Shown: positions 27,901-41,200 of the stretch, one piece after another | Position numbering within the stretch: the stretch's first letter is position 1 | Layout: each line of letters begins with the position of its first letter | NCBI RefSeq assembly: GCF_032854445.1 | Contig: NC_088298.1 | Coordinates: 8,851,504-8,915,503 of the forward strand | Direction of reading: 5' to 3' | Length of the DNA: 64,000 nt | Source: Liolophura sinensis | Lineage: Eukaryota; Mollusca; Polyplacophora; Chitonida; Chitonidae | Made by a program: the position numbers and the translations under genes | Notes under the pieces: model-generated | What the model was told of the DNA's origin: nothing | The model's database searches: none | What the model saw: the letters and a program-made list of their open reading frames with translations, nothing else

Positions 27901-30900
27901 TATTCCATTGAGGCTGCACCCAATACCAGGGTTACTGACACCATGTATTTCAACATCCAGTCATTTTCAGAGGCTGATGTATTGGCCAATCACTACAACT
28001 GCATCACTGTTTTCACGCCTGAACCAAGGGGAGATAACTCAGTGCATCTGTCATCAGTTGCAGGATACAGGAATATACAAGTCCTCCTTGCGTCTGTTGC
28101 TGTCCAACAAGGCATTCAGAGAATGCCTGATTCAGCAGTTTGTCAAACTGAATAATGCTAAAGTCATTTGACAAATTCAAATACTGACCTCTAAACCAAA
28201 TAAAAAAGTAGAAAGATTGACACTGTCATACACAGATATTATCCTCTCATTATATAGTGCTAAGATCTTGCCAATAAATCCACAAGAAAAACCACAATTA
28301 CCAACACCAACACTGCTGCCGACAGCATTTGATCCCCTTTTCTCAATACCTATCCTTACTTCGTAATGCAAGTTAAAGTGAGAGAATCTTGTCTGATGCT
28401 GGATAATTGAAACTTACCCGCTGGGCAAATCAAACAATCGGCAATACTGGATGAACTATTGAAAGGGTTATATGTTCCTGGTGGGCAACGAAACTGGTCC
28501 TTCCCATCACACCATGATCCCGGAGGACAAAGGTCAGCCTCGGGGGAAGCAGTCGTTGACCCCTGGGAGCATGTGAAGCCCGCCTCACAGGGGTAACACG
28601 TGATTGTCGCCCCGGGGGAGTAAAATCCTGGTGGACACTCCTCCATCTTTGAAACTGTTGACATAAAATTTATAACATGCGTGTTGTAAATCTTCAAATG
28701 TCTTTGTCTGTTGGCTTACTTGGCAAAATTTACTTCAAACAAAATTATTTCTCCTGACCCAATTGGCTGGGAATAATTTATTTAATTCATTCAAGTACCA
28801 CTGTTTAAGGCTGCGGATAATAATCGCAATTAAAAAAAACATCTTCTTTCACTTTTACAAATTCAAACAAAAGATCATTGGAAGTCAAAGTAATTTGTTT
28901 TCAAGATTTACTTTCGGCCAATAAAAATAAGTCCTCCAATAAAGTGAAATCATGCTCAAAACACCATGCAAACATGACACCCCTCATGCTTGGGTGGGGG
29001 ATGGGGATGGTGGGTGTTAGGGGGCAGACGAGGGCGAATTAAAAATGCTGACTTACATTCAGGCTCGGGGCACTTAAATCCGGGTTCACATGCAGTACAG
29101 TTGGTTGCCCTGGCAGCACTATTGTATCCCAGTGGGCAGCGCTCCGGGCCCGTGATGGTTGACGGGCACATAAAACCTTCTCGACAGAAGTCACAAGTCT
29201 TCTGACTCCCATACGAATAGTAGCCAGCAGCACAGGGGGTTCTGCAAGTTGATTGGTCAAATAACACAAACATCATGAATATTTCACTCTCCAAAAGGAG
29301 GATACCCGACAAAAAATTAATCCATGCAAATCCACTCAAATTTTTCGTGTTAATCTTAGCGTAGCTCAAATCATCACTTTTCACAAATATCAGCTTGTCT
29401 GTGTACATGTTCAAAATAGATAATAAAGCTTCTGAAATTTCCAATACATAACTTTTTTCAAATTTTGAAAAATTTTTAGCAAACCCATTTTAGCAAAAAA
29501 TAGGAAAATCATACAAACATCACGATTGGATAAAATGAGAAAAAGCAGATTTTGAGTTTTTGGATAACAAAGTAAAATTGGTGTTTCTTAATGATATATT
29601 AACAGTCGCAGACAAACTGTCGACTGATGGATTTGAACACATAACCTCATTGGTCCAGGGTTAGATAGCCTGTGCTTTACCCATACGAGCCAGCAATGCC
29701 CCGGCATGCCAAATTCTGAACAGCATAGATGAAAGATTCCTTACCTGCTATCGGTGTCAACCGTTGGACATTCATGCCCAGCAGGACATTCCGTACACGC
29801 TGACTGATTCCCTGTGGAGAAAGTTCCATCAGGACAAGGAATCTGTGTGTCTTGGGTCTTAGACGGACAGGAACTATATAGACAGAAGAAAATCAGTAGA
29901 TGTACAATAAGCGGAAATTTTAAAACAAATTTAAAACCTGAACATTTGCCCGGAAAAATGCATTTACACAGGCAAATAATGTATTTATTTATTTACTTGA
30001 TTCGTGTGTAACACTGTACTCAAGAATATTTCACTTCTACAATGCCAGCCAGCATTATGGTGGGAGGAAACCGAGCAGAGCCTGGGGGAAACCCACAACC
30101 ATCCACAGGTTGATGGCAGAAAGCCAGCATGAGCTGCACCTGAACTCACAGCGACCGCATTGACACTGAATATACCCTAATTTTTCTGATATTTTAAGAC
30201 AGATGTTAGAAGTGTCAGTTTTGAATATGAATACATTGTTCTTATACGGACTAACCATCTGATAAAAAAAAAAAAAACTAAATGTTCCTGGTCAAAATTT
30301 ACATGTGTATTGGCTAAAAAGAGCAGACCAAAGCCCAGTTTCACAAGGATGTCATACCTGCACAATAAACATATGGGACAACGGTACAGTGATAGTGACG
30401 CACAAAATATCGTACGACAAAAAAATTGTTGTATGCTGCTTTGTAAAACTAGGCCCTGGTGTCCAAAAACTTAGACGAATAAGGGCATGGCAACTTACAA
30501 TCCTGCTGGACACTCTGTGCACGCCGTCTGCCCCCCGATGGAAAACGTCCCGGAATCGCAGGCGATCTTCAGGCCGTCATTTGTGTACGGGCAGTAGAAC
30601 CCTGCCGGACACTCTGTACAGTCCGTACTTCCCTGGAGAGAGAAGTATCCAGGTATACAGTCCATGATTGCAGAGCCGTCAGCGTTAGGGCATTTCCTCC
30701 CAGCAGGACACGGGGTACAGTACGTCTGGCTGCCATTGCTGTATGTTCCTGAGCGACAAGCTATTACTGTCGCTGTCCTAGGATTGTAAGAGTGGGGAAA
30801 GAATAAATGAATGCTTATTGTTTTCTGCCACATTGTCAGTAATTCAGCGATATCGTGGTGAGTATATGATAGAACCAGGAAACAGTTGCCTTTTGACATG

Positions 30901-33900
30901 AGACAAATAGTCAGCTGTTAAAACCAGCTAAAATAGACAAAAGCTGGTCGTTGTTGCTATGCTGGGGATAATAAGGGAAGAAAAATTAATCAATTATTTA
31001 TAATATACTTGGATGTTTTATCTGAACTACATGTGTACAATTTCTCCAGAAGACCACCCACCCAACCAAACACCACTATAATACAGTCCCCGCTACCAAA
31101 CACCACTCTAATACAGTCCTCTCAAACAAACATCACTCTAATACAGTTCTCCCTACCAAACACCACTGTAATACAGTCCTCCCAACCAAACACCACTGTA
31201 ATACAGTCCTCCCAACCAAACACCACTGTAATACAGTCCCCCCAACCAAACACCACTATAATACAGTCCTCCCTACCAAATATCACTGTAATACAGTCCT
31301 CCCATCCAAACATCACCGTAATACAGTCCTCCCAGCCAAATACCAATGTAATACAGTCCTCCAAACCAAACACCACTATAGTCCCCCAACCAAACACCCA
31401 TGTAATAGTCCCCACAACCAAACACCACTATAATACAGTCCTCCAAAACCAAACACCAATATAATGCAGTCCACCCAACCAAACACCACCCACATACTAC
31501 TCTATTATCCCACCCAACACTAACGCACACCCCTACATCCCCCACAACTTACCTTGTGCTGGGGCAGTAGCTCCCTGCCGGACACTCTGTACACAACAGC
31601 TTCCCAGCCACAGAATAACTCCCAGGGGTACAGGCTGTGTTCTGAGTAGGGTCGCTGCTACTGGGGCATGCGTAACCCCGGGGACATTGTGTACAGGACA
31701 CCTGACCTCCAGAGCTCTGGAAACCTGTCATGAGCAGAAGATACGACACACTTGTATGGCTGCAGTTACAAAACCATAGCTTTGTTGGACTGTAAAATAC
31801 CAGCTTCGGAGCCACTTTCGTTCAGTTCACCAATTTATGGCTATTTGTGTAAACAAATAAATCATTAGATTCACCTACAGAGGGGAGTGAATTGCACCTG
31901 TCACATCACGAATAAGTATGCAGCAGAGATGGCGATTTCTGTTTTGCCTTTACAGGGACCAAAAAATTTGGCCTTAACCAAGCCATTCTAATTTAGGTCA
32001 CCAAAACTGGTGGATCAGAAAAAGCTGTCTTTAATGGAGCGAACCCCTTCAAGTTTTCCTTGCCTAACCACAAATTATATTATACTCATGACAACATTGC
32101 ATACATCTTGGCTCATAGATTTATGGGTCGACTCAAAAGAAAGCGATGTATTGCAATAAACCAAACTGTATTCTATTATTCCTGGAAATATGCATAATCT
32201 TAACCATTCACCGGTTATTGTGACGCCAATTCACAAAAACGTGGAAATGGGAAAAAAAATATGCTTTGAGCTGGACCTGTGGAACTTGTCCAATTGTTAT
32301 CACTGCTTAGTCTTACATGAGTCCTTTTCTACAACACATTTAAATTTCATCTCTCTTCATTTTGTTCGATATAAAATTAAATCCTCATACTTTCTTACAG
32401 TTACTCGGCATTTCCCTACATCAGAAGTGAATTACCCCTACTTCTTCAACCTTTTTGCATGTGACAGAGCAACTTTCAGTGCAATTTATGATTCGTTGTA
32501 ATTTCATTTTGCAGACAAAACTGCACCAGTTGGATTGACCAATTTCATGGCTTCACAAAGAGTATAATTTTAACAGTCTACACAGAATAATCCAATCAGC
32601 GTATACTTGAAAAAACACCTGGCAGATATGAGAAATGTTTGACGAAGTACAGTAATATATATATGTACAAATTTGTCTCATACCTGAAGCACAAGCCACT
32701 GGTGCAGCAGTCGTTGAGGAGCACTGGTACCCTGCGGGGCAGGATGTACACGTTCCTGTAGCAGGGAGGGTGTTGTAAGAGCCTGGGGTACAAGCAGTGG
32801 GCTGGGACACAGCATCTGTGCACTGATGACCTAGGGATAAAAAATTTAAATTCTGTAAAATTTTGAAATTTTAGATTTAAGTTAAGAAAAAGAATTGGAA
32901 GTGAATAACAAGATGTCTTTTCAACATTGATGCTTACTTGTCTTCACACAGAAAGTATTCTTTGTTTAATGTGTTTATTTATTTAATGCCGAGGGCATCC
33001 ATGGCCGATGGGGTTAGCAAGCCAGCGCGGTGCAAAAACCCAGGTGCCTCTCACCAATGCAGACCCTGTGAGTTCAAGTCCAGCTCATGTTGGCTTCCTT
33101 TCTAATCATTTTTGGGAAATGAAATATTCTTGAGTAAGCAGTAAAACACAAATCAAATAAATAAATAAATAAATATTGGATACTGTGCACATAACTCAAA
33201 AATATTTTACTATCATCCAACAGAGTTTTGATTTATGGGTAAAGGAAAAAGCTTAGAGGCAAGAAACAGACACTGCTCTTTCAATACAACAATAATTCAA
33301 CAACAACAATTCAACTAAGCTCCCAAGAATTTATTTCCTTGTTTTATTTGTTTATCTATTTGACCAGTGTTCTATGTCATACTCAACAATATTTCACTTA
33401 TACGATCGTTGCCAACATTATGGTGGGAGGAAACTGCATGGGGGAAACACACAACCTTCCACAGACGGCAGCCATTAAGAAAAATGAACAATTATTTCCA
33501 ACACAATTAATCGGGTTACAGAGGTTGAAATAATTCCTGTCTACCTAATTTTTATCGGTGAGAGGTCACAAAAATATTCACCTGTTGCAGCAACAGGTAG
33601 GCCCAATGAGCTTACAATTATGTTTCAGTCAATATCCGTGTATGTTTAAGTTTGTGAAGTCTGTATGTTTACTTAGCATTCCCATAATCCAAATGTTCTC
33701 ACAAGACTTCCTCATTTTCAAGTCAACACTGTTAGGACGTCATTTAGTGGACAAGGCCATCGTCAAGGCACCTATCGTATTTACGCTTTCAATTCCGGAA
33801 ACAAAAGTACCTTCAACAGTGAAGTATGCGCTTCATTTATTATAGCAATAGCAAAATTAGATCTGCAAAATTACTTTTCGTAACATTTTTTTACAGCTAT

Positions 33901-35253
33901 GACGGAACGAACAGTGCCTGAGTCAACCTGAACTAAAGAACAGTCAATGCAGAGCATTGCATTGGTAGTCAATGCTAGTTGCTGGCCACAGTCATATAAA
34001 TGAAACCTCCTTGAGTAAAGCTTGAATCACCAGTTAAATAAATAAATAAATAATAAAATGTGAAGTTAATATTTATTATCCCGGACTCTTCTTATCGCCC
34101 AAAAGTGTGCAGCTTCAGGGCCGCATTGTTTACTTTTCTCACTCGAGGACTACATGTGGCGTCGCAGGTGTGAAGGGGAGCAACTCAAGATTCAAGCAAT
34201 GGGAAGCGAATGAGTACACAAGTAGAGACTGAACTCCTACATGTAAGTTTCATTTTGATGATCGACTGTGCAGAAGTCCCAGTCCCGACAGAATAAAGAA
34301 TAAAAGGGAAATGCTATGAACTCAAATATCGTTGTAACATGGTAGATTGATATTTCTTCGCCAAGGTGGCAATGTTGACGGAAAACAATTTCACCAAACT
34401 GAAGTTATGTGTTTGCAAAATACAAAAATGCATGGCGATTGACAGACTTTCTGAAACTCGGACTGATGGGGACAGGTAGATACCTCTAGGTGACAGGTAC
34501 ATGTATAAGGAAAATTGGTTTTAACATTTCTAACCCTGGGTTACCACAGCTAAACAAGGTCACACTGAATTACCTCCCTTGAGGTCACTCTCCCGCTTAA
34601 AAAGTGCGCTTTGAGGAGTAAACTGTTTGTAGGTGGCAAGTTTAGGAGTTAATGTGGCATGAGCTAGTTGAAGACTTAACTTTAACACAGATTTGAATTT
34701 TGTAAACCTATATGGAAGTCCAGAATAAACACTGGCCCTAATTAAATACGACAGACAGCTCTGGCGAACTCTTAAGCTGAAAAACATCAAAAACAACGCT
34801 TCTCATGGCTAAGATCATGTTTTTTTTACACTCTGTTGCCTAGAAAATTTGTGTCACTCTATTGGCATAGCCTTATATACAACATGCTTTCGTAGGTGAG
34901 GTCACACCTCTCTTCTTACCACACTGCAAAAACTGATCTTGCATTACGTTACAGTCGCTGTTGTATAACAAGGGAGGTACTTTAGCGCAGGCCTACTGAA
35001 ATTTCTATGGGTCATTAATACGTACAGTTAATGAGTTCTGATGATGGCAAAATACAATGTTGAAACACAGAGTCAAAATGAAGCCTTTTTTGGAGTTACA
35101 CTATATTGTTTCTCACAGTTAATGAAGTATGCATGAATGTGTCAACTTATGTGACAAATTAACATTCTTGATGCATCTGTAAATTTGGAAAACTTGGAAA
35201 ATGTAACAAACAGACAGACAAACAGACAGACAGACAAACAGCCAGACAGACAA

Positions 35254-35284
<31 letters not shown>

Positions 35285-38200
35285 AAAACCACCATAATAC
35301 TCTCCAGCCAAATTAAACCTGGCGTTAAAACTCACCTGCTGGGCAGTCAGTACAGCTTGTGGCACCACCTAATGAGTATGTCCCTGAGCTACAACTTGTC
35401 TTCTGCGTTGCATCGCAGTAATGTCCTGCAGGACAGTAGGTGCAAACATCTGCACCTGTGGTTGAGAAAAACCCTGTGCCGCATGACGTCTCGCTATCAG
35501 CACCTTCAGGGCAGTAGTTACCAGCAGTGCACGTGCTACAGGTCATGGCTGCATGGGTGAAAAAAAAAAAATGCATGTTTTAAATTCGAAATAAAACTCA
35601 CTTTTAAGCGTTATCCAATATATCACCCAATAATAAATGAGTAAAGATTTTAATAATTCAAAAATGTTTTGAATAAAACTCAATGCCTATATCCACCTTT
35701 AATAACGAGTGATTCACATCACATATTCTAGAGTGGCTTTATTTAATATCTGACTGGTGTTTAACATTGTTCTCTACTCACATCCCTGTGGACTATATTC
35801 TCCCCCTGAGCACTTCACTGGTGTGGCAGAGGCAGAACTGCAGGAATAACCAGCTGGGCAGGGATCGCAGCTTGTCTGGCCCGCTTGGGAGATTGTGTCT
35901 GCAATTTAGAGACAATCCAAAAAGACATTAAAATTCCTACACATATGTATTTGAATGACTGATTAGTTCACAAGATGGCTGTATCTTTTGTTCACAGCAA
36001 AAATGTCAGCAAGAAACATCAAACTCTTTCACAAGATTTCATTTATTATTGAAATTTTTAGTTTTTATACTCTAATTCCTCAACCATTTTACACAGGAAC
36101 AGAAACTTTCAGCGCAATTTATGCATATTTAATTTCATTTTGGGGACAAAACAGTGTTGGTTGGATTGCTCAGTTTCAGGGCTTTACAAATAGTGTAATT
36201 TAATCACTCAACACAGGATAATGCCTTCAGGATATGCTTGAATAAATACCTTGCAAAAAGTTGTAGAACTTCAGCAGATAATTAGATTAGAGACATTGAA
36301 AAAAAAAAGGATCCTTTTGGGCACAGTTTATTTGTTTGACTGGTTTAACTCTCTACTGAAAAATGTTTCGCATATACAACACAGCAAGCACTATAATGGG
36401 TTTTCTTCAGCCAATTTGATTCCTTTTTAAAGAATAATGGTATTATTATAAAAATCTACTCTTGACTTGACTTGAAGATGAGTGATGAAATGGACACTGT
36501 ATTAAAAAACAGGACATCAAAGTATATCCATCATAATAATATCTTTTTTAACACTTCTTTGATAAATTCCAAACATTTTTCCCACAAATAAAAAATGTGA
36601 AATTCCTCTGCTTGCTGGCCGGCAGATTCAGTACCTGAGGGACAGGAGACAGGAGCAGATGTTGTGGATGGACACTTTGACCCCGCGGGACATCTTGTAC
36701 AGACGGCATCTCCAAGCTCAGCGTAGTAGCCTGGCCCACAGTCAGACGGCGATTGTCTAAAACATTTACACCCAATACTTATATCGTCTAGGTTTACAAT
36801 ACTAATTTTATTTACATTTCAAAGCTTCAGAGATTTTGACACCATACAAGTAAATAATGGCACTCAATTCTGCAAAGCCAGTGCACACCTAATTCCATTC
36901 ATATGTAGGCCTATTTATGTGTGTGTGCCTGGAGATTTTACTTTGTACTTAACAGCTTTTCAGTCACATGACAACAAGGAGTTCTTTTCGCGTAAGTCCT
37001 ATTTGTGTAAGTCCTATCCCTATTTGTGTAACTCCTATTTGTGTAAGTCCTATTCGTGTAATCTATGACAACACTTAAACATGTGCCTCATTGTCTTAAA
37101 TACACAGCCTCCTCCAAACCCTCGAAGAAGTTTCTTCCACATGATGAAAGGGGAAGTAAATCCCATTAAAAACACAGCCCCGCAAATCATCAAACAATCT
37201 AGGATTATCTGAAGCTTAGTACTGTAACAGAACACACACAGAGACCCGTGAACAACAACAACGTGCACTTTCCATCTCTCTATCTCTTGATTGGTTCTCC
37301 GTGGAAGTGTCTTCCTGTTCTGAACGTAAAGAATTGCGCGTGGAGAAAAGTGGCGACTGATACACAAGTGTAGAGTTCACACAAGTCGTACTGAGGAATG
37401 CTGTGTGTCAGACTGATGTTGTTATCGCATTTGTATGAAACTTTCAGAAAGTCACGCCGGCAAGCTTTCCCCTGGACGCCACATTGGCGATGCGAAATAA
37501 TTACCAGCCGAGATTGTAGGATGCTTTAACAAACCTGACAGAATCTGGCAAATCTTCTCCCCCAGCACTAAGGACAAACAACTGAAGGGGCAAGGTCAGA
37601 AGGGTCAAATGTCGAGGTAACTTACGCTGGATTACTGCATGCCTTTCCAGCAGGACATGATTCACACACACTCTGAGAACTGTCCGGAACTTGATCTGAA
37701 AGATGGCAAAAACCATTTTTTTTAAGGTCATATGATTGTGCATTTACAGGATTCATTGGCATTAATTCATTTTGTACATATCAAATATAACCCGACTGAA
37801 TACGAATCACCCTCCTTTAAAGGCAAAGACCATAAAAGACTAAAGTCTATTAAAAAACTTACTGCTGGGGCAAAGATCACAGATGACCTGGCCTGCCTGG
37901 GCTACGTATCCTGGATCACATGGTATAGGAACAGAGGTCACGTTGGGGCAGTAAAATCCTGCGTCACAAGTCTGACACGAACCGGAACCTGCAACAAATC
38001 ACAGAGAAAGATTACAGTTGCTTAGTTATGAGAATCATGATTTATAAATTGCTCCGTAAGTTTAGTTGTGACATCTGACAGGTAACATTTTCATTGACAA
38101 GTTTATACTATTTTATTTTTTTGGAATAATACTTGTGATTTAAAAAAAAAATCTGATTTTCAGACACATGTACATTGTGCATTTGACCTAAAATTTCGAA

Positions 38201-41200
38201 CATGACTAAGTAGCTCATTTTATCTCATACTATTAAGATCTTATCATTCAATTCATTTCAGAAAGATATTCTGGAAAAATGTGAATTTGCTTGAGAAGCA
38301 AAACTAATATTTCAGGTGATATTTTAACACTGGGAAAAATTATGAAACCTAATACAAATGTTCACAATGACTGCAAAAATAGCTACTTGTTTTCCCTATG
38401 GCTAAAGCAGAAGGGAGATATTTAGACTAGAATCCCAATGTCAAAAACATTCCGGGGACTTCAGGGCTCAGTTGATTATAGCGTTAGCGCAGCGTAATGA
38501 CCCTCGAGCCTCTAACCAATACGGTCGCCGTGAGTTTAAGGCCAGCTTAAGCTGGCTTCCTCTACGGCCGTACGTGGGAAGGCCTGACAGCAACCTGCGG
38601 ATGGTCCTGGGTTTCCTCCGGGTTCTGCCCGGTTTCCTCCCACCATAATGCTGACTGCTGTGGTATAAGTGAAATATTCTTCAGTCCGGCATAAAACACC
38701 AATCAAATAAATAAATAAATAAATAAAAAAATAAATCAAAAATATTCCCTTACATCCTCCAACATTTCCCAGAATAAATGAAAACAAAAATAATACTCAG
38801 ACTGTCATTATTATTAACCACGTGATGTTCAGATTGTATAACAGATACATACAAAGTTTCAGGGAAATTGGGGCAATGCTTAAGCAGGAGTTGCATGGAC
38901 AAAATCTGTCTATATGAAAATCCATTATTGCACCAAGTACTTCATTGAGACTAATTATGAAAATAATAAACCGCTTGCAATTAAACTCATACACGCGCTA
39001 GTTTAGATGATAAGGAAGCTCTTTGGTAAGTTGCATGGAAGTGGGTTCAGTACTATAGGAAAAGTTGCATGAACCAAACTTGAATACCTGGAAAACACTA
39101 TTACGCAAAGTCCTAAGTTGGGGTGCCAGTATTTTATGAAAACAATTACTGATTGCCATTTAAGTCAAGCATGCACTAGTTCAGACGACAGGCAAAATGT
39201 ATGGTAAGTTTGATCAAAATTGGCGTAGTAGATTCGGAGGAGATGCAGGGACAATATAGTGTCTACAGACAGACAGATGGACAGACAGACAGGGTGACAG
39301 AGTGGATGATTCCAGCATCTTCCCTCCCCAAGCCAACAATAAATACATCAAAATACATACCAAATGAATCTACATTTGACTTCTGATTTCAGCTCAACGC
39401 AAAACAAATTTTTTGCCAGTTTATTTTTTTCTGCCTAATTACCTCTACAGCTGTAGATGATTTCACACCATTTTTTAGGTAAACGACCAACATTTTGGGT
39501 ATAAGAGTTTTAAAATTTTACTGGTGGAAAGGGACATGGTATAGACACAAAATTTCGACCGAAAAGTTTTGCATTTTTAGAGGCAAATAAATGTCACAAA
39601 ACATTACTTTTGGTGCTTAAGCTTATATTTTTCCAAGTGGGATATGATCCTACCTTTCAAACAAACCTCAAAATACCTTTCTAAGATCATCAGATCTCCC
39701 AGAATGGTGTAAAATGTGCAACATAGTCATGGGCCGAATTTTTAGGTAATTTACCGATAGAGTGTATTTAATGTGTTGTTGTGAAGGTTTAATCTGTTTG
39801 GTTTCCACCAGATGGAGCCCAGAACAAGGGAGACAACTCACCATTGAGGCTGCTGTAGGACCCTCCCGGGCAGGCAGTACAGCTCCCATCTCCCGCGATA
39901 CTGAAGGTTCCTGAGGGACATGGCTGGGCCGAGGCCTTGTTAGGGCAGAAGTAACCCTGCGGGCACTGTTGGCAGCTCGTCTGGGCTGTGAGAAAAAGAC
40001 AGGCCAGTATACTTTATATGTGTATGTATTAAATTTGATTTTCTTCACACCATTTCTTCCGAACGACTTTGCACTCACCAAGGGTACTGCTGAGGACTCC
40101 AGAAAGTGTTATGTTGAGCTTTCAAAAAATTGCAAATTACCCACAAAAATTAAGCAATGATGAATATAACAAACAGGCATTGCACAAATATTAAGACCTA
40201 AAAGAAAAAAATTGCACAATTTCTCTGAGACAGTTGCTGCAAAGGGAGACAACTGGAGAGCAAAAGCCTGAAATACTGCATTCACTGAGTTTTCAGTATG
40301 GTATCTGCCTCATGTCTCAGGACTCACCAGTGTTGACTGTATAGTAACCGTCCTCACAAGGGACTGGACCTTGGTCTGTGGCTGTACATTTGAACCCAGC
40401 TGGACACGCTGTGCACTCATTCGCCCCGTCCAGTGCATAATGACCAGCCTGACAGGCCACTGGGTTCTCCGTGCCATTAGTCAGGCAGGCACTCCCTGCA
40501 GGACAAAGTGTACACCCCGTAGCTCCAGATCCGCTGTATGATCCTGCAGCACAGTCCTGTGGGAAATTGTTCTTATTTTAGAATTAAGTTTTCAAGTTTT
40601 CAGATAATATCTACCGTGGGGAAAGTCTTTTTTTATTTTAGAATTAAGTTTTTAAATGATATTTACTGTCAATCTTCAACAGAGTTCGTACAGGTATATG
40701 AAAATGAAATTCAAGGAGTTTTCCAGGAGTTTTTTTTTTTTTTTGTCATTTTCAAGGCTAGTTTAAACATACCATGGTGCAAATTATAGACTATATTTTA
40801 AGCCTGAATTACAGATGCTTTAATTTGCATGCATGTATATTGAATAGTCGTTTGCTTTTGCAAGAAATATCTGCCCTTCACCTCTGTAATCCGACACATT
40901 CTTTGACTTGGCTCAGTAAAAAAAAAAAAAAACATGAACGTAGTTCTCCTTCTGTAATTCGTTTTTATCTGCCTTGGTGTAGCTGCTAGAATCAGTTAGG
41001 TCTCTTCCAGCTATATCTGGAGTTTATCAAACATTACATTTAGAACAACTGCCCTCATAATAATGAACCGATGCTTCACAGCATGTTTTTATTTTTTAAA
41101 AAAAATCCTTTTCTCAATTTATCTGTAGGATCCTAGTAAAATGTAATTTCCTCTATCAGAAAAATTTGTTTCGAAATTAATTTGTAAATTCAGTTTATTT

